A stretch of DNA of 64,000 nucleotides from Pardosa pseudoannulata. Taxonomy: Eukaryota > Arthropoda > Arachnida > Araneae > Lycosidae. The translations under genes and the position numbers were made by a program. Location: the NCBI GenBank assembly GCA_032207245.1, contig CM063506.1, forward strand, positions 45,356,230 to 45,420,229, given 5' to 3'. Shown here piece after piece: positions 47,874 through 57,189 of the stretch (within the stretch, counting starts at the first letter, position 1; each line of letters opens with the position of its first letter). Under the pieces are notes generated by a model, which was not told where the DNA came from, did not search any database, and saw only the letters and a program-made list of their open reading frames with translations.

Positions 47874-48359
47874 GTATATGTATGTGTGTGTGTGTGTGTG
47901 TGTGCGCACACATACACACACAGTATATGCAGTGCAACCCATTAGAACAAAATGCAGTCTACAGTATTTTTGGTTTGGTAAGGCTTAATCTAGAACATGG
48001 TTGTAGGTGAAATTGCTTCATGTGATTGATTTGCAAAATTGGAATTAAGTTACATTGTTATTAAAATGGATAAGGAAATCAGATTTGTTTTAAATCTAGC
48101 TAATGTATTTATTTTTTTTTTAAATTTCATTAAATGTATGAAAATGCAAAATTTTTCCTACTAATTTTTGTTTCTATTGCAGCGCACATTCAGAGCCATG
48201 TACGATTATGTTGCCCAAGACTCTGATGAAGTGAGTTTTATGGATGGTGATACCATTATCAACTGCAATCCCATAGATGACGGATGGATGACTGGAACAG
48301 TACAGCGGACCGGACAGAGTGGGATGTTACCTGCCAACTATGTCGAGCCATTAAATTGA
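25137..48359 (+). CDS. Lasp: LIM and SH3 domain protein (Lasp), 3' seven exons
   Basis: Seven exons join as 25137-25221, 27457-27655, 28858-28929, 33252-33404, 35870-35998, 40208-40245 and 48183-48359. They give 283 residues plus stop, with GT-AG introns and matching phases throughout. Domain order is the residues just after the LIM domain, two nebulin-like repeats (VADTPE..., VADDPE...), a variable linker, and an SH3 domain with AMYDY, DDGWM and LPANYVE. Lasp proteins bind actin through the nebulin repeats and recruit partners through SH3 at focal adhesions, muscle and cell cortex (family knowledge). The exon boundary before the first nebulin repeat and the one before SH3 fall at the same protein positions as in vertebrate LASP1. 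The N-terminal LIM exons are missing: I found none between 1 and 25,136, so the gene is partial here or has a very long 5' intron. Confidence 0.93.
25222..27456 (+). other. Lasp intron (2.2 kb)
   Basis: AT-rich intron. It contains a degenerate tRNA-like A box (TAGCTCAGTTAGTAAAATG) at 25587 without a B box, and the MITE at 26690-27064. No additional exon is supported. Confidence 0.6.
26690..27064. mobile_element. hAT-like MITE in Lasp intron (375 bp)
   Basis: The left end is CAGGGCTTGAAAAAAAAT and the right end in reverse complement is CAGGGTTGGAAAAAACTT. The right subterminal region has repeated AACCTAGCTT/AACCCAGG-type words. No coding. The flanking octamers do not match clearly. Confidence 0.5.
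27457..27655 (+). CDS. Lasp: Lasp exon: nebulin-like repeats 1 and 2
   Basis: Acceptor CTGTAG, donor GTATAG, phase 0 in and phase 1 out. It encodes the core of the first repeat ([14 protein letters not shown]), then the second repeat ([15 protein letters not shown]... and [12 protein letters not shown]) and a basic tail [10 protein letters not shown]. The SxVxYHxxxE pattern is the nebulin actin-binding signature. In vertebrates these two repeats are split between exons, whereas here they are in one exon. The donor GTATAG is weaker than the others in the gene. Confidence 0.93.
27736..28131 (-). pseudogene. 5'-truncated LINE (non-LTR retrotransposon) 3' end
   Basis: The minus-strand frame encodes the C-terminal tail of a LINE ORF2: [52 protein letters not shown] and a stop at 27745. 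The RMRWAGHxxRM and RPxGRPxxRW motifs are standard for jockey/I/CR1-type ORF2 ends. Identity stops near 28131, consistent with 5' truncation on insertion. The element ends with an ATG/ATC trinucleotide tail near 27736. It lies antisense in the Lasp intron; frames upstream of 28131 are not part of it. Confidence 0.82.
28858..28929 (+). CDS. Lasp: Lasp linker exon with Thr7 tract (72 nt, symmetric)
   Basis: The acceptor is a T-rich tract ending TTTTAG and the donor is GTAATT. Phase is 1 on both sides, so 24 codons can be skipped in frame. It encodes [14 protein letters not shown], then seven Thr from an ACT repeat, then His-Ile. No domain is present; this is the low-complexity linker between the nebulin repeats and SH3. 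The ACT tract is a coding microsatellite. Exon status rests on splice signals and frame continuity, not on homology. Confidence 0.75.
28930..33251 (+). other. Lasp intron (4.3 kb)
   Basis: AT-rich, with (AAAT)n near 30290-30310, a degenerate SINE at 31386-31495 and a (TA)n tract at 31722-31787. A 30-bp word at 32965-32994 recurs at 44006-44035. No further exon found. Confidence 0.6.
31386..31495 (+). mobile_element. Degenerate tRNA-derived SINE, family 1
   Basis: It keeps GGTAGGGTGCTG at the head, ACCATAGACTGTAGCAGTCTCAT in the middle and a tail with CAAATCAAATCAATCC. It lacks the B box and much of the body, so it is an old, deleted copy. Confidence 0.5.
33252..33404 (+). CDS. Lasp: Lasp linker exon, Pro/Gln-rich (153 nt, NAGNAG acceptor)
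   Basis: The exon begins after CTACAG and ends before GTATAT, phase 1 on both sides (51 codons). The reading frame gives a Pro/Gln-rich start ([12 protein letters not shown]) followed by [19 protein letters not shown] and a Ser/Thr-rich end. The acceptor is CAGCAG, so a start at 33255 is equally in frame and drops one Ala. A branch-point-like CTAAC lies about 25 nt upstream. A longer open frame over the same bases (33189-33413) is a different frame and is not used. Confidence 0.8.
33405..35869 (+). other. Lasp intron (2.5 kb)
   Basis: A GC-richer patch at 33635-33905 has inverted GCGGTG/CACCGC words and is probably an unidentified repeat. At about 34012 ACAGGGTGGACAAAGACTTG resembles a hAT terminus followed by AAATGTCAGGG, but no partner end was found. 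No exon. Confidence 0.5.
35870..35998 (+). CDS. Lasp: Lasp linker exon, Gly/Ser/Tyr-rich (129 nt, symmetric)
   Basis: Acceptor AACTTTAG, donor GTAGGT, phase 1 on both sides (43 codons). It encodes [20 protein letters not shown], then a Gly/Ser/Tyr-rich stretch ending NMYRG. The two Tyr-containing motifs (DYDPL and NMYRG) could be phosphorylation sites, but that is inference. Like the two preceding exons it could be included or skipped without changing frame. Confidence 0.82.
36905..37372. mobile_element. hAT-like MITE, copy 2
   Basis: It aligns with 7179-7560 over most of its length, starting CAGACAGGCC... then GCTCCGGAGAAATGA. It has about 65 bp (37092-37158) missing from copy 1. The right end is less clear, and sequence related to other elements continues to 37798. 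Confidence 0.5.
37394..37798. repeat. Mosaic repeat sharing blocks with 18.2-19.05 kb
   Basis: 37394-37425 is identical to 18201-18232, and 37699-37798 matches the right 100 bp of the hAT MITE at 18404-19050, ending TCAGTCCCTG. A CAGGGCTGAAATAAG at 37580 may be the left end of a short MITE (37580-37798). The flanks do not show a matching octamer. Confidence 0.5.
40208..40245 (+). CDS. Lasp: Lasp 38-nt microexon before SH3
   Basis: Acceptor TGTTCTAG, donor GTAAGT (strong). Phase is 1 in and 0 out, so this exon is not symmetric and is needed to connect the linker exons to the SH3 exon. It encodes [13 protein letters not shown], a Pro/Val-rich spacer. The position just before the conserved phase-0 SH3 boundary matches the penultimate exon of other Lasp genes. 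Confidence 0.85.
40374..41128. repeat. GATA-rich composite satellite, locus 2 (interrupted)
   Basis: The same order as locus 1: the TTTCGTTCTTTTTATTTTGT flank, (GT)n, ATGGATAAATTATATAGATA, a GATA array at 40470-40680, then (after an insert at 40681-40922) GATTTAGATATACATAGAGA units and a (TA)n tail. The array is much shorter than locus 1. Confidence 0.8.
40681..40922. mobile_element. Possible solo LTR (242 bp) inside the GATA array
   Basis: Non-repetitive sequence starts TGTAACGTAC and ends GGTAATTACA (TG...CA with TGTAA/TTACA inverted ends) and contains AATAAA near the middle. It splits an array that is continuous at locus 1. The 5-bp flanks do not match, but they lie in repeat sequence that can change. 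Confidence 0.4.
41132..41809 (-). mobile_element. LTR-like segment on the minus strand (approx. 678 bp)
   Basis: A GC-richer block. On the minus strand a purine-rich tract (AAAGAAAGAGGAGCGGAAGG, like a polypurine primer) precedes TGACC, and the block ends ...GTTCA, giving TGA/TCA inverted ends. A TATAAAA at 41432-41438 (minus) after GC-rich DNA looks like an LTR promoter. The minus-strand frame 41434-41619 inside is not a known protein. No internal gag/pol is seen. Confidence 0.4.
43465..43660. other. GC-richer patch after a (TA)n tract
   Basis: About 200 bp of balanced composition lies between AT-rich intron and a (TA)n run (43437-43461). Possible frames on either strand (including 43477-43671 minus) are short and unrecognised. 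Probably a degraded retroelement piece. Confidence 0.3.
43962..44139 (+). mobile_element. tRNA-derived SINE, family 1, rearranged
   Basis: Head TGAATGGGTAGCCTACTGC, then a 30-bp word (44006-44035) shared with 32965-32994 that replaces the B-box segment, then ATGAATTGGCTTTAAATAG, GGCCTCATTAGCCC, ACAGTAGACCATAACG and a CAAACAAAACCAAAC tail. Confidence 0.6.
45250..45995. mobile_element. hAT-like non-autonomous element in Lasp intron (746 bp)
   Basis: The left end is CAGGCTTGCAATTCC and the right end in reverse complement is CAGGCTTGCAACTGC, a terminal repeat of about 11 bp. Both subterminal regions contain repeated GTCACTTTTCTCACC words, here in direct orientation. TTATATC is present at both borders (overlapping the first C on the left), suggesting a 7-8 bp duplication. 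No transposase. Confidence 0.6.
47824..47922. repeat. (TG)n/(TA)n compound microsatellite
   Basis: TG, TA, TATG and TG blocks end in a CACACA inversion. The frames 47743-47988 and 47822-48010 across it are artefacts of the repeat. Confidence 0.85.
48183..48359 (+). CDS. Lasp: Lasp terminal coding exon: SH3 domain
   Basis: The acceptor is TTTCTATTGCAG. It holds 58 codons and a TGA stop at 48357-48359. The whole exon is one SH3 domain: RTFRAMYDY (ALYDY motif), DSDEVSF (acidic RT loop), DDGWM (ligand-binding Trp), GMLPANYVE (conserved Pro and Tyr), ending PLN. All main peptide-binding residues are intact, so a functional polyproline-binding surface is expected. It is preceded by a 7.9 kb intron, the longest interior one visible. 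Confidence 0.97.
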   Translation, partial: RTFRAMYDYVAQDSDEVSFMDGDTIINCNPIDDGWMTGTVQRTGQSGMLPANYVEPLN

Positions 48360-49490
48360 TGACTATTGCTATATGCTTTACTTGAAAGATTGTGACAAGT
48401 TTAAAAACAATGCTTAGAACTGAAACATTTGGCTCACTGATGCTCAATGATAGAAAACAAAAAAGTGTTGTGCTTGAACAATTAAAGAAAATAAAATTAG
48501 TCTCTTTTTCAGTAGAACCCAAACAACATTGTAAAAAGTCTGTAACAGTCTGCTTAGACTAAACACATGGAATCTCAGATTTTTGTATTAATAACATGTG
48601 TATTGTATAAATATGGAACATAGATAATATGTACATTCTCTTTTTCTGGTCTTCAGATGGTGCATGGGAAATTCCTAATGAATAATACGAGTATTATAAT
48701 GCAAAGCATGATGCATGGATCAGCATTTAATACCTTTTACGGTGCTGAAATACTTAAAGCTGATTTAAATCATTGTGTTTAAATTCTTGCACTGTGCTTA
48801 AATTAGTACTTCTTTAAAACCTGCAATCATAGAGTGGTCAGGAAAGCACTGGAAGATAAGTAGTGTCTTGCAATATGTTTAAATTTATACTTGAGTATCT
48901 GTTGAATGTTGTTTACACTGTATTTTCATAAGCAATGACTTTGTATGATTCTTTGCTGTTCTACTTTCAGATGAGTTAACTGAGCCAAATTATAAAATCT
49001 TTTGAGCTTTTTTTAATGATGTTTGAAAAGGTTATGCAATTTTTAGGAAGTCACATTTGAAATGGCTTCAGAACTGCCATGTTTGTTTGTTTACGGCAGG
49101 ACGAAATATGATTCCTTTTATATGTATAAATATATATAAATATCTTTATATAGTTGTTATATCAAATTCTTTTGTAAGTAATGCTTTAATTAAAGTTGGT
49201 GTGATTTTAAACAAAGGAGAGACTTGTCTTGGTAGACAGTACTGCACCACTTTTACAGATATTTGTTTTTCTAAAATATCTTGATTCCTCTTTACTTATG
49301 CTTTTATACTTTATTAAGTCTGATTTGTGTTCTACATAGCTTTTATATTAAATGATTTATGCATTAATTACTGGATTCCTTGAGACATCAAGGTTATATT
49401 TTTCATTTTCATGTTACAGTGAATAGTGTTTCTCCCTTGTACTTCAGGCTGTCTCCTCCTTCCAATAAAATGTTTTCTGTATCACTTTTG
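48360..49490 (+). other. Lasp: Lasp 3' UTR (inferred)
   Basis: About 1.1 kb of AT-rich sequence runs from the stop codon to a canonical AATAAA. An earlier AATAAA near 48489 could give a short 3' UTR. The region is free of recognisable mobile elements, unlike its surroundings, which fits transcribed UTR under constraint. The end is approximate and is placed about 20 nt after the signal at 49464. Confidence 0.6.
49464..49469 (+). terminator. Lasp: Polyadenylation signal AATAAA for Lasp
   Basis: A canonical AATAAA is followed within 10-35 nt by T/GT-rich sequence (TGTTTTCTGT, TTTTGTAGAG), the usual layout of a cleavage and polyadenylation site. It lies 1.1 kb after the Lasp stop codon. AATAAA is common by chance in DNA this AT-rich, so the position and the GT-rich downstream element carry the argument. 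Confidence 0.6.
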
Positions 49491-49689
49491 TAGAGTCACT
49501 TTGTTATATACATTCATGCATTCCACACCATGAAAATTTAAAACAATCATATAGTGGAGACTTGCTCATTTCCTTCAACAGTAAAACAGCAGCGATTGTG
49601 CTCTGGGGAAATTGCACTATCTCTGGATTTCTAGAGAAATGAATTAAGACTTATTTTGCATTTTTCCTTAGTCTGAAAACAAATCATAC

Positions 49690-50790
49690 CAGGGTTGAGC
49701 GATTTAAATCAGTTGATTTAAAAAAAAATCATTGATTTAAATCAGTTTTTAAAGATTGAATTTTTAAAAGAAAGCTGTTGGTAATAAGCACAATAAGAAA
49801 ATATTGACAACCCAGAGTTGCTCCCAGATGATTTCAGAAGGCTGCTGCACCCTGCTTGTCCTTGCATTAAAATAGCACCTTATCTTCTATTCATTTCTTC
49901 TCCCCTACCTCTTTCTTATCTCTCAGTCAAATGTTGTTTTTGTCTTTTGTATTAAAAAATTACTGGCACAATAAAAATTTCATTATTATACTTTGAAAAG
50001 AATGCCCTAACTTTTTAAATATTAAGTGCCTCAAAAAAATAAAACAAATGCACCCAAAAATGTAATAAGTATTATCCCCTCCTGCTTTTATTTTTATGAA
50101 CCTGGGAAAAATTCTGAAACTTATCTCACTTTACCTATTTATAAACCTTGTTTGGATGGAGCATGTAGAAGTTTTTCTCAAACTGAGATGTGCACCTGCA
50201 GTCCAGGGCTGCTTCTATCAAGAGGATTTTTTCAACATATGGATCAGTGCAATCTAAACTTCGAAACAGACTTGGAAACGACAGAGCAGCTAAACTTGTT
50301 TTTATTTATAAATCATTTAACATTTAACCACTGTCGCAAAATAAAAAGTTGGTTGTAAAATTTTCATAAAAAAATAAAAATTATTGTGATTACTTAGCCC
50401 TTGCCCTTAGTCTACCCTCATCTTTCAAATAATTCTGTGGTTGAAGGAGTATAATGTATAAATTAACATGAAGCATCCTTTATTTAAATTATTATATAGA
50501 TAATTAAAACAAGCAAAAAACCCTATATTGCAAGTAATTATTTTCTCCTGGTTGATAAATTATTCTTATATATTATAATTTTTTAGTTATATGTATTTTT
50601 TTATTATATATAAAAAAAGAATTGATTTAGACATCTAACTTGAACAATTTAATTTGCTTGTATCAAATATTATACTTAAATATATTTAAATTTCAAAAAT
50701 CTTATTTAAATCAAAATAAAATCTGATTTAAATTTAAAAAAAATTAAACTCTTTGATTTAAAAAAAAAATTGTGATTTTTATCAATTTTG
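49690..50790. mobile_element. hAT-type non-autonomous element (1,101 bp) with exact 8-bp TSD
   Basis: It starts CAGGGTTGAGCGATTTAAAT and ends ...TTTTTATCAATTTTG. AATCATAC is duplicated exactly at 49682-49689 and 50791-50798. Subterminal ATTTAAATCA repeats occur at both ends. A related right end (TTTTTATCAATCCTG) is at 43363-43377, and a related left end is at 24592 (inverted). The frame 50026-50358 inside shows no transposase motif. It sits only 200 bp after the Lasp polyadenylation signal. Confidence 0.8.
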
Positions 50791-50798
50791 AATCATAC

Positions 50799-53124
50799 AG
50801 AAGGTGCTTGAAACTTGAACTAGGGAGCACACCAAAGGAGGTGTTTGCCATGGTTACATCAGTCACTACAATGTGCACAAAAGGCTTGCTTGGAATAACA
50901 AAAAATTAAAAAATAATTTTCAAAATTCCATAATTCTAGTTAAAGAATACCGTTAAAAGACAGTAAGTTAGAATTATTAAAAAGAAGATAGGCATGGAAA
51001 TTAGCATTTATGCACTTCAGAATAAATTTCAACAATACTAAAACTTAAAAGGTCTATATAGATGATTTAGAAGTAATTTATGAGCTAGAACTAGGGAATA
51101 TATATCCAAATTTAGTAACTACAATAAAAATATTTTTATGCATATTTGTAACAATAGTTTTTGTGAATTATATATCTTTGATCAACCTGTCAATGATATA
51201 TCCTTGTTTCTCATTAAGACAGGAATAGTTATGGAATATGCTTAAACTGGGCATTGTAATAGAAACTAAAAACAACTTGAACTATGATGAAGTCATAGTG
51301 ATGTTATTTGCATATGCTAAATCTAGGATAGTAATATCCATTTGTAATATATTGTAAATACCTCTCCTTTTTAATGTAATATGTAAGCATAAATTTGTTG
51401 GTATCTTAATTTGTGAGTTGTGAATTCATTCTGATTATATTATATGTAAGAAAACATGTGCATACATTTTCTGTACTATATTTGGTGGTGGAGACACAAG
51501 TCGGTTTTTTCCCACTCGTTCCAAAGGACCTAAATTCCAGCCCTGAAGGTGCTGAATTCTTGCAGCATGTTCTGTCTCACGAGTAATCCCCCCAACTGCT
51601 GTCACACAGTCTTCTTGACTGATTTTTAAAATAACATGATGAAACTTTGTAAGCTACTTCAACAACATTGCAAAAGGCAAGAGTCATTTATGTAATTGAA
51701 GGGTATGAAATGTTTAGATGTCATGGAGTCCGTGGAACCTCATAAAAGCAGTTAAAATCCAAAAGAGATACCAGTTTTCTTTGAACATGTATTTATTTTA
51801 AAATGTAATTCTGGTAATTCAAAAAAAAAAAATTGCTTTTAATATTTTTCAAAGTAAAATTTCATTTCTTCTTTAAATGATGTGTTTAGCATACTTTCAT
51901 ATCTTTAATATATATATATATATATATAGAAGGTATTTTCCTTCCTCCCCTTCCCCATCTCAAAAATGTCATTTACTAATACTTGTAATTTTGCATACCT
52001 CTTGACATACAAGTCTGTAAAATTTTCTAGGGATATTTTTCGGATTTACAGCTGTACAAACAATCCTGTTAGATAAGTTGCCCAACAGAAACTATCCATG
52101 TTGCTTTTAAAAAAGAAATCCATCAACATTTGCTATCAAATGCAAGACTTATTTGTAATGAAACAAGCAAAGAAAGTAAAAAGCTGATTTGAATTATGTG
52201 TTCAAGAAATATTTTAACGTACAGTATACAAAATGAAAAAAATTATTGTAGGCAATAAATTACTACAATGCAACTCTGAAACACATGCTCAATGTAAATT
52301 TTTTCATGGCTAAAACAAGGGATCCTGAAACTTTTTGCAGCAGTACTGGAGGAAACATTTGTATATTAATATAGAATACATTGATTGTAGTGATTTCTTA
52401 TGTGGTAGATGTCAAAATAAGTAAAATGTCTATTACGGCTATTCATTATCTTCTTTTTCCTTACTTTCAGATTTCATGTACTTTCCTTGCTTTCCTTACT
52501 TTTATGTATTGAAATCTATTAATTTAAGACTATTTAGTTCTCTTACCAAAAACAAAATGTTGTGACATCTTAATAGTCAGCTGTTACATTTTTTGAGTTA
52601 ATAGAAGCTGTACTCTGATCTAAATATGTAAGCATCAGTAGATGCACAATGTCCAGAATGAATACCTAACTGGGAAAAGGGTCTACAACATAATTACAAC
52701 ATTAGGGAAAGAAATTAATATTTTAGAAGCTTTAATATCAGAAATATCACATGACCAATCAAAATCACTTTTATATATATTTATAATAAATTATGACAAA
52801 TTATAATTAACATTTTTAATCATTAAATGTGAAAATAAATGCAACTCATTGCCATCTGTTGGTAATTGAAAGCATACATCATTCAAAATCGGAAAGACTG
52901 GTTTTCAAAAGTTATAAAACTGACAATTTCCACTATCTCCTAAAAAATAAAATACAAAGTTTCATTGTATCTGATCCATTAGTTGTGAAAGTATATCCAC
53001 AATGAATTTTGTTTTATAAGATTTGACTTGGTTGAGATGTAATGGGATTACTCAATCTATTTGCACATGATATTTATTGAGATTATCTCAGATATCTTTT
53101 ACACATAACCACAATCAGTATCCA
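50799..53124. other. Intergenic, AT-rich
   Basis: No gene seen. A short (TA)n run is at 51905-51930. Confidence 0.5.
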
Positions 53125-53263
53125 TTCAAGCTAAGTAGTAAAACACTGCGTTTGGTATGGGAAGTTCTGGATTTGAATCCCACATTTGAGATGGATGTTC
53201 ATAGCCATTGAAATCAGCTTTCTGTAGTTGATCCTGGTCTAAATAATGTCACAAAATGGTTAT
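53125..53263 (+). mobile_element. Degenerate tRNA-derived SINE, family 1
   Basis: It carries TTTGGTATGGGAAGTTC, the B-box-like GGATTTGAATCCCAC, GATGGATGTTCATAGCCATTG and AAATCAGCTTTCTGTAG; the tail is decayed. It lies 260 bp before a well-preserved copy. Confidence 0.6.
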
Positions 53264-53526
53264 TGTAGTCCACCAATATCTATTCAAATGTAAAATTTTA
53301 AAAGCTCACTAATAAATTTCTTCCTTGAGTGTAGTTTTCTGACTTTAAAATGTTTGAAAAAATTATTTATAAAATTTCTTTGAAAACTTAAACAGTTTTA
53401 TACATGTATTGGTTAGGGTTTTATTTAATGCATTTAATTAACTGGTGCAAAGTTAAATGAAGTACTATTATAAATTGTTAATATGTGTTTCACAAAATTT
53501 AAACTACCATGAAAAAAAAAGCTGAA

Positions 53527-53695
53527 CGCTGGCCGATTGGTTAGGGTGCTGATCATTGGTACCAGAGTTCGGGGGTTCGAATCCCACTATGGCATGGATG
53601 TTTGTAGCCATTCAGAATCAGCTTTAAACAGTAGGTCCCGGCCTCATTAGCCCTCGTGTGCAAAACAGTAGACCGTATCTCTCCAAAACCAAACC
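53527..53695 (+). mobile_element. tRNA-derived SINE, family 1, with TSD
   Basis: Head CGCTGGCCGATTGGTTAGGG, B box GGGTTCGAATCCCAC, TCAGAATCAGCTTTAAACAG, GGCCTCATTAGCCCTCGTG, and a tail with CCAAAACCAAACC. A near-perfect duplication AAAAAAGCTRAA flanks it (53515-53526 and 53696-53707). Confidence 0.78.
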
Positions 53696-53707
53696 AAAAA
53701 AGCTAAA

Positions 53708-55418
53708 TAATAATTTTTATCCTTAAAGAGGTGTTGAATTCTTAATTCATTTTCTCTCAAATATTGGATAAGCCTTTACTTTATACTTTATTTAAGTATA
53801 GAAAATTTTATATTTTAGAGTATTTCTCTATATCAAAATTTTAGTGCAAAAATACACTTCATCACTATTTACATTTATAAAGGGGGATAAATCATTTTAA
53901 AATAGTGTAAGTTTAAAGTAAAGAACTAAACTAATTTAGAGCAAACTGAATAGAAACTTTTCAGAATTTCAATTATATACAGAAAAACAACTTGTATTTT
54001 GTAGACATTAAAAATATATAGGTATTTAAAGCATTATAATAACTTATCAAAATTATTGATGCAGATGTATTAGCAGTGGCCCTTCATATTTGACATAGTT
54101 GGTGACATTGCATAGAATTAGGGTCCTTTCACCCTAAAATGAGAAAAAATATGTTGTATTAAATCTGGAAAAGATGAAACAGATATAATCTTTTAAGGTC
54201 AACAATGACAAAAAGTTATCAGAAATTTCTCTTCACATGTCAAAAAAACTTGAAAAGAGGCTAAACGATATAAATATTTTTGCACTGGGGGAAAAAACAT
54301 GTAAAATAAATTACATCAGTTAAACAGGTAAAATTAATTCGAAGAAATGAGTGACACTTTATAAAGTTTAAAATTTACTTGCAACATATAATTAGTTTAT
54401 GATTATTGAATATGCTAATAAGATTCAGTTATTTGGTTGAGCCTATCTTCAGGGATTCTATCACCTAGAATCTTCAGGGTGTCTAATCTTCAACATAAAT
54501 GGTAAATACAAATGGGTTCGAACTTTCCTCCCCATGGACCCTTTCTCAAAGCAAATACTTTGCACAACATCCAAGTGAAATAATTATAACTACATAGTAA
54601 CAAAATTACAGTTTTAATGTTGATATATTTAGCAGTAAAAATAAAATATAAATAGCATTTTGATATTTAAAGTAATATCATTGAAGTTAGTACCTCACTT
54701 TAAATTAAAAAGCATTATTTTTTTTATATTACTAATAAGATGGGTGAACCTAATGGTTCAATATGAATTTATGTTCAAATATCTCCCCGTTAGTGAATAA
54801 ATCAATAAGTTGAATTATTCACTAATGGGGATGTACCACTAGTGAACACGTACTAGTATGGATTCATCTGAATTTGTGGGCTTACTTCCAAAAGAGCCTA
54901 ACACCCAATTGATGATAACTAAGCGAATAATATTTTGAAATATTTCTCTGATGTCAGAATAAAGAGCCATTAGGTGTTAATAATAAACAAGTTAATTGTC
55001 ATCTTGTTTTAATTGAGCAAAAAAAAAATGCTATCAATTTATTGCTATTTATTTTAACTTTCATAGAAAAGGAAAATAGGTCACAATTTTAAATTAAATC
55101 TTTCATGGATCTCAAATGTTGTTAACATACCACAATTAATTTTTATGTGGACCTATTGGAGTGTGTAGAAATCAGTTTGGAAGTTACTGGTGTGCTTTGT
55201 ACTAGAAAAATCCATATTAAAGTGCATTATTTTGTAATGTGTTTTTATACAATATTTATTAAGTGCATATTTCTTATTTAAAAACATACAAAATGTGCAA
55301 GGTTATTTTCCTTGAGGTATAAGGAGTCCTAGAATTTATTTATTCCTTTCAGTGAGAAAAATCGATTAGAGTTACAAGCTTTAACACAAAATGAATTGAA
55401 CTAATTAGTTAAGGTACC
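53708..55418. other. Intergenic, AT-rich, with a 50-bp hairpin
   Basis: An imperfect inverted repeat (ATCTCCCCGTTAGTGAATAA and TTATTCACTAATGGGGATGT) lies at 54781-54834 with a 14-nt loop. No gene. Confidence 0.5.
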
Positions 55419-55600
55419 CAGGGCCTTAACTAGGTCCTTTGGCGCCCGTGGCAAAAAACTGGCCTGCTACCCTACCGCCAAATATAGTGAGAAAATATAT
55501 AAACATGCTTTTATTTCTATATCATATACTTAGAATGAACTCACAAAATATTTTGTTAATACTTAAAATGTTTCTAGTATATTAATTTTTTCACTACTGT
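55419..55600. mobile_element. hAT-like element, left end related to 3270-4062
   Basis: CAGGGCCTTAACTAGG at the start, and shared inner words with the 3.3 kb element (GAAAATA.ATAAACATG, AGAATGAACTC, TTAATCCTTAAAATGTT-like). No right end or octamer duplication was located, so the extent is unknown; very AT-rich sequence follows. Confidence 0.45.
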
Positions 55601-57189
55601 TTATCGTTCTTGAGAATCATAAGACACTCTCTTGTCACTACTGATAAACTGTATGATATGTTTTATTAGTACAAATGAGATAAAAATGATTGAAATTAAT
55701 ATAAAAAACTTTTAATATCTATAATATTGTTTTTGATAACGATAATTTTGTTATTTTGGGTAATTTAAGAAAATGTAAAATATTCTAAACAAATTATATT
55801 AAAATTAAAATAAAATTATTATACAAATCTATAATATTAAAATTTTTCTTTCAATTGTAAACATATAAAAAAACATTTTTCACATTTTTCTTGCAAGCAA
55901 AATATAACAATAAAGTTTATAAAATTTAAAACTAGTAATATATTCTAAAAAATATAATAATTTTAATATAAAATTTCATAAAAGTGCAATTCTATTTAAA
56001 TTTATTTATAAGAACTTAATAAATTCATCAAATAAATTTTATATTAAGCATTTGAGAGTGATAAAATTTTATAAACATGTAACAAGTGTAGTACAATAAT
56101 TAAATAAGAAAATTCAGAAATAAAAAAAATATAAACAATATTTTACAATAAAATATATAGAAAAAATTATTTTATCAATTATAATAATCTTTTATATTCA
56201 TAGAGATAGACTAAATATAAATGCCACCTATTTACTGTTACAGTAGATACCAAATAGATTTTTAGATTTTACAATGATTAAACAACAGTAATACATAAGA
56301 AAACTTATTATAAATTTTTATTTTAAATGCATATAAGTAATAGAAATTTGCAGAGTATATAAAGAGTAAAGGTTTATTAAACAAAATAAGATATAAAAAT
56401 AATTCTTATAATTAAAAATAAAAAAATCTCATTAGAGAATTCAGAAACAAGTATATAACTAAATATTTCTGTCAAACATATAATTACTAAATAGATTATG
56501 AAAAACATAAATTCAAAATTTTAAATACACCTACAAAAGTAAAGATTTAAAGGATCATAAAACTTTGATTTATTACTATCACTGTAAACACAGTAAGTAC
56601 TGTAGAAAAATAATAGATAAACCTAATTTTATGATTTTAGGTCTTAAAAAGTAAATTTTTGCTCAAAGTTTGAAAATTCTTAAAATTTTGATACAAATTT
56701 CAAAATTATTAATAGCAGATACTTGAAAATGTAGTAGATTGTTTATGGGATTACCATCTACCTTTGTTAAAAACTACAATTCATTATGAGAAATCATGAA
56801 TCTTCAAACTAATTTTTAGCAAAAGAACTATCATAGAATGTCTAACTTTTTGAATTATTTTAAAGGGAAAATACAATAGAAATACATTAAGTAATTTCAT
56901 TTAGAAAAAATCTAAGATATTCATTGTGGACTTGCAGTATGTTTATTAGCAATTTTCCAGTGAAAGTTACAAAAATATATCTGCTCATTATATCTTATGC
57001 TTTTATAAATAAATTTCTTTTGTGTCGCAACTTCTTCAATACAAAAAAGAATCCATGCCAAAGAGAAACACTAATATTTAAATACTTTTAAGTAAACATT
57101 TTATTTTATTTATTATCAATATCTTTCTAGAATTCATTCTTTTCATTTTGACTTTGTCACCATTAATACTATTTATTACATTGTAGTTA
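55601..57189. other. Very AT-rich intergenic stretch
   Basis: Almost only A/T with short homopolymer runs; nothing is recognisable as gene or RNA. Part may belong to the element starting at 55419. Confidence 0.5.

Larger units (their letters stand above)
40246..48182 (+). other. Lasp intron (7.9 kb)
   Basis: It contains the second GATA composite array, LTR-like segments, a SINE, a MITE at 45250-45995 and a (TA)n/(TG)n tract at 47824-47922. A GC-richer patch at 43465-43660 is probably a retroelement fragment. I found no extra exon. Confidence 0.55.

Noticed and set aside
50026..50358. 110-codon frame inside the hAT element
   Set aside because: No BED zinc finger, RNase-H or hATC motif, and composition like non-coding sequence; probably a chance frame.
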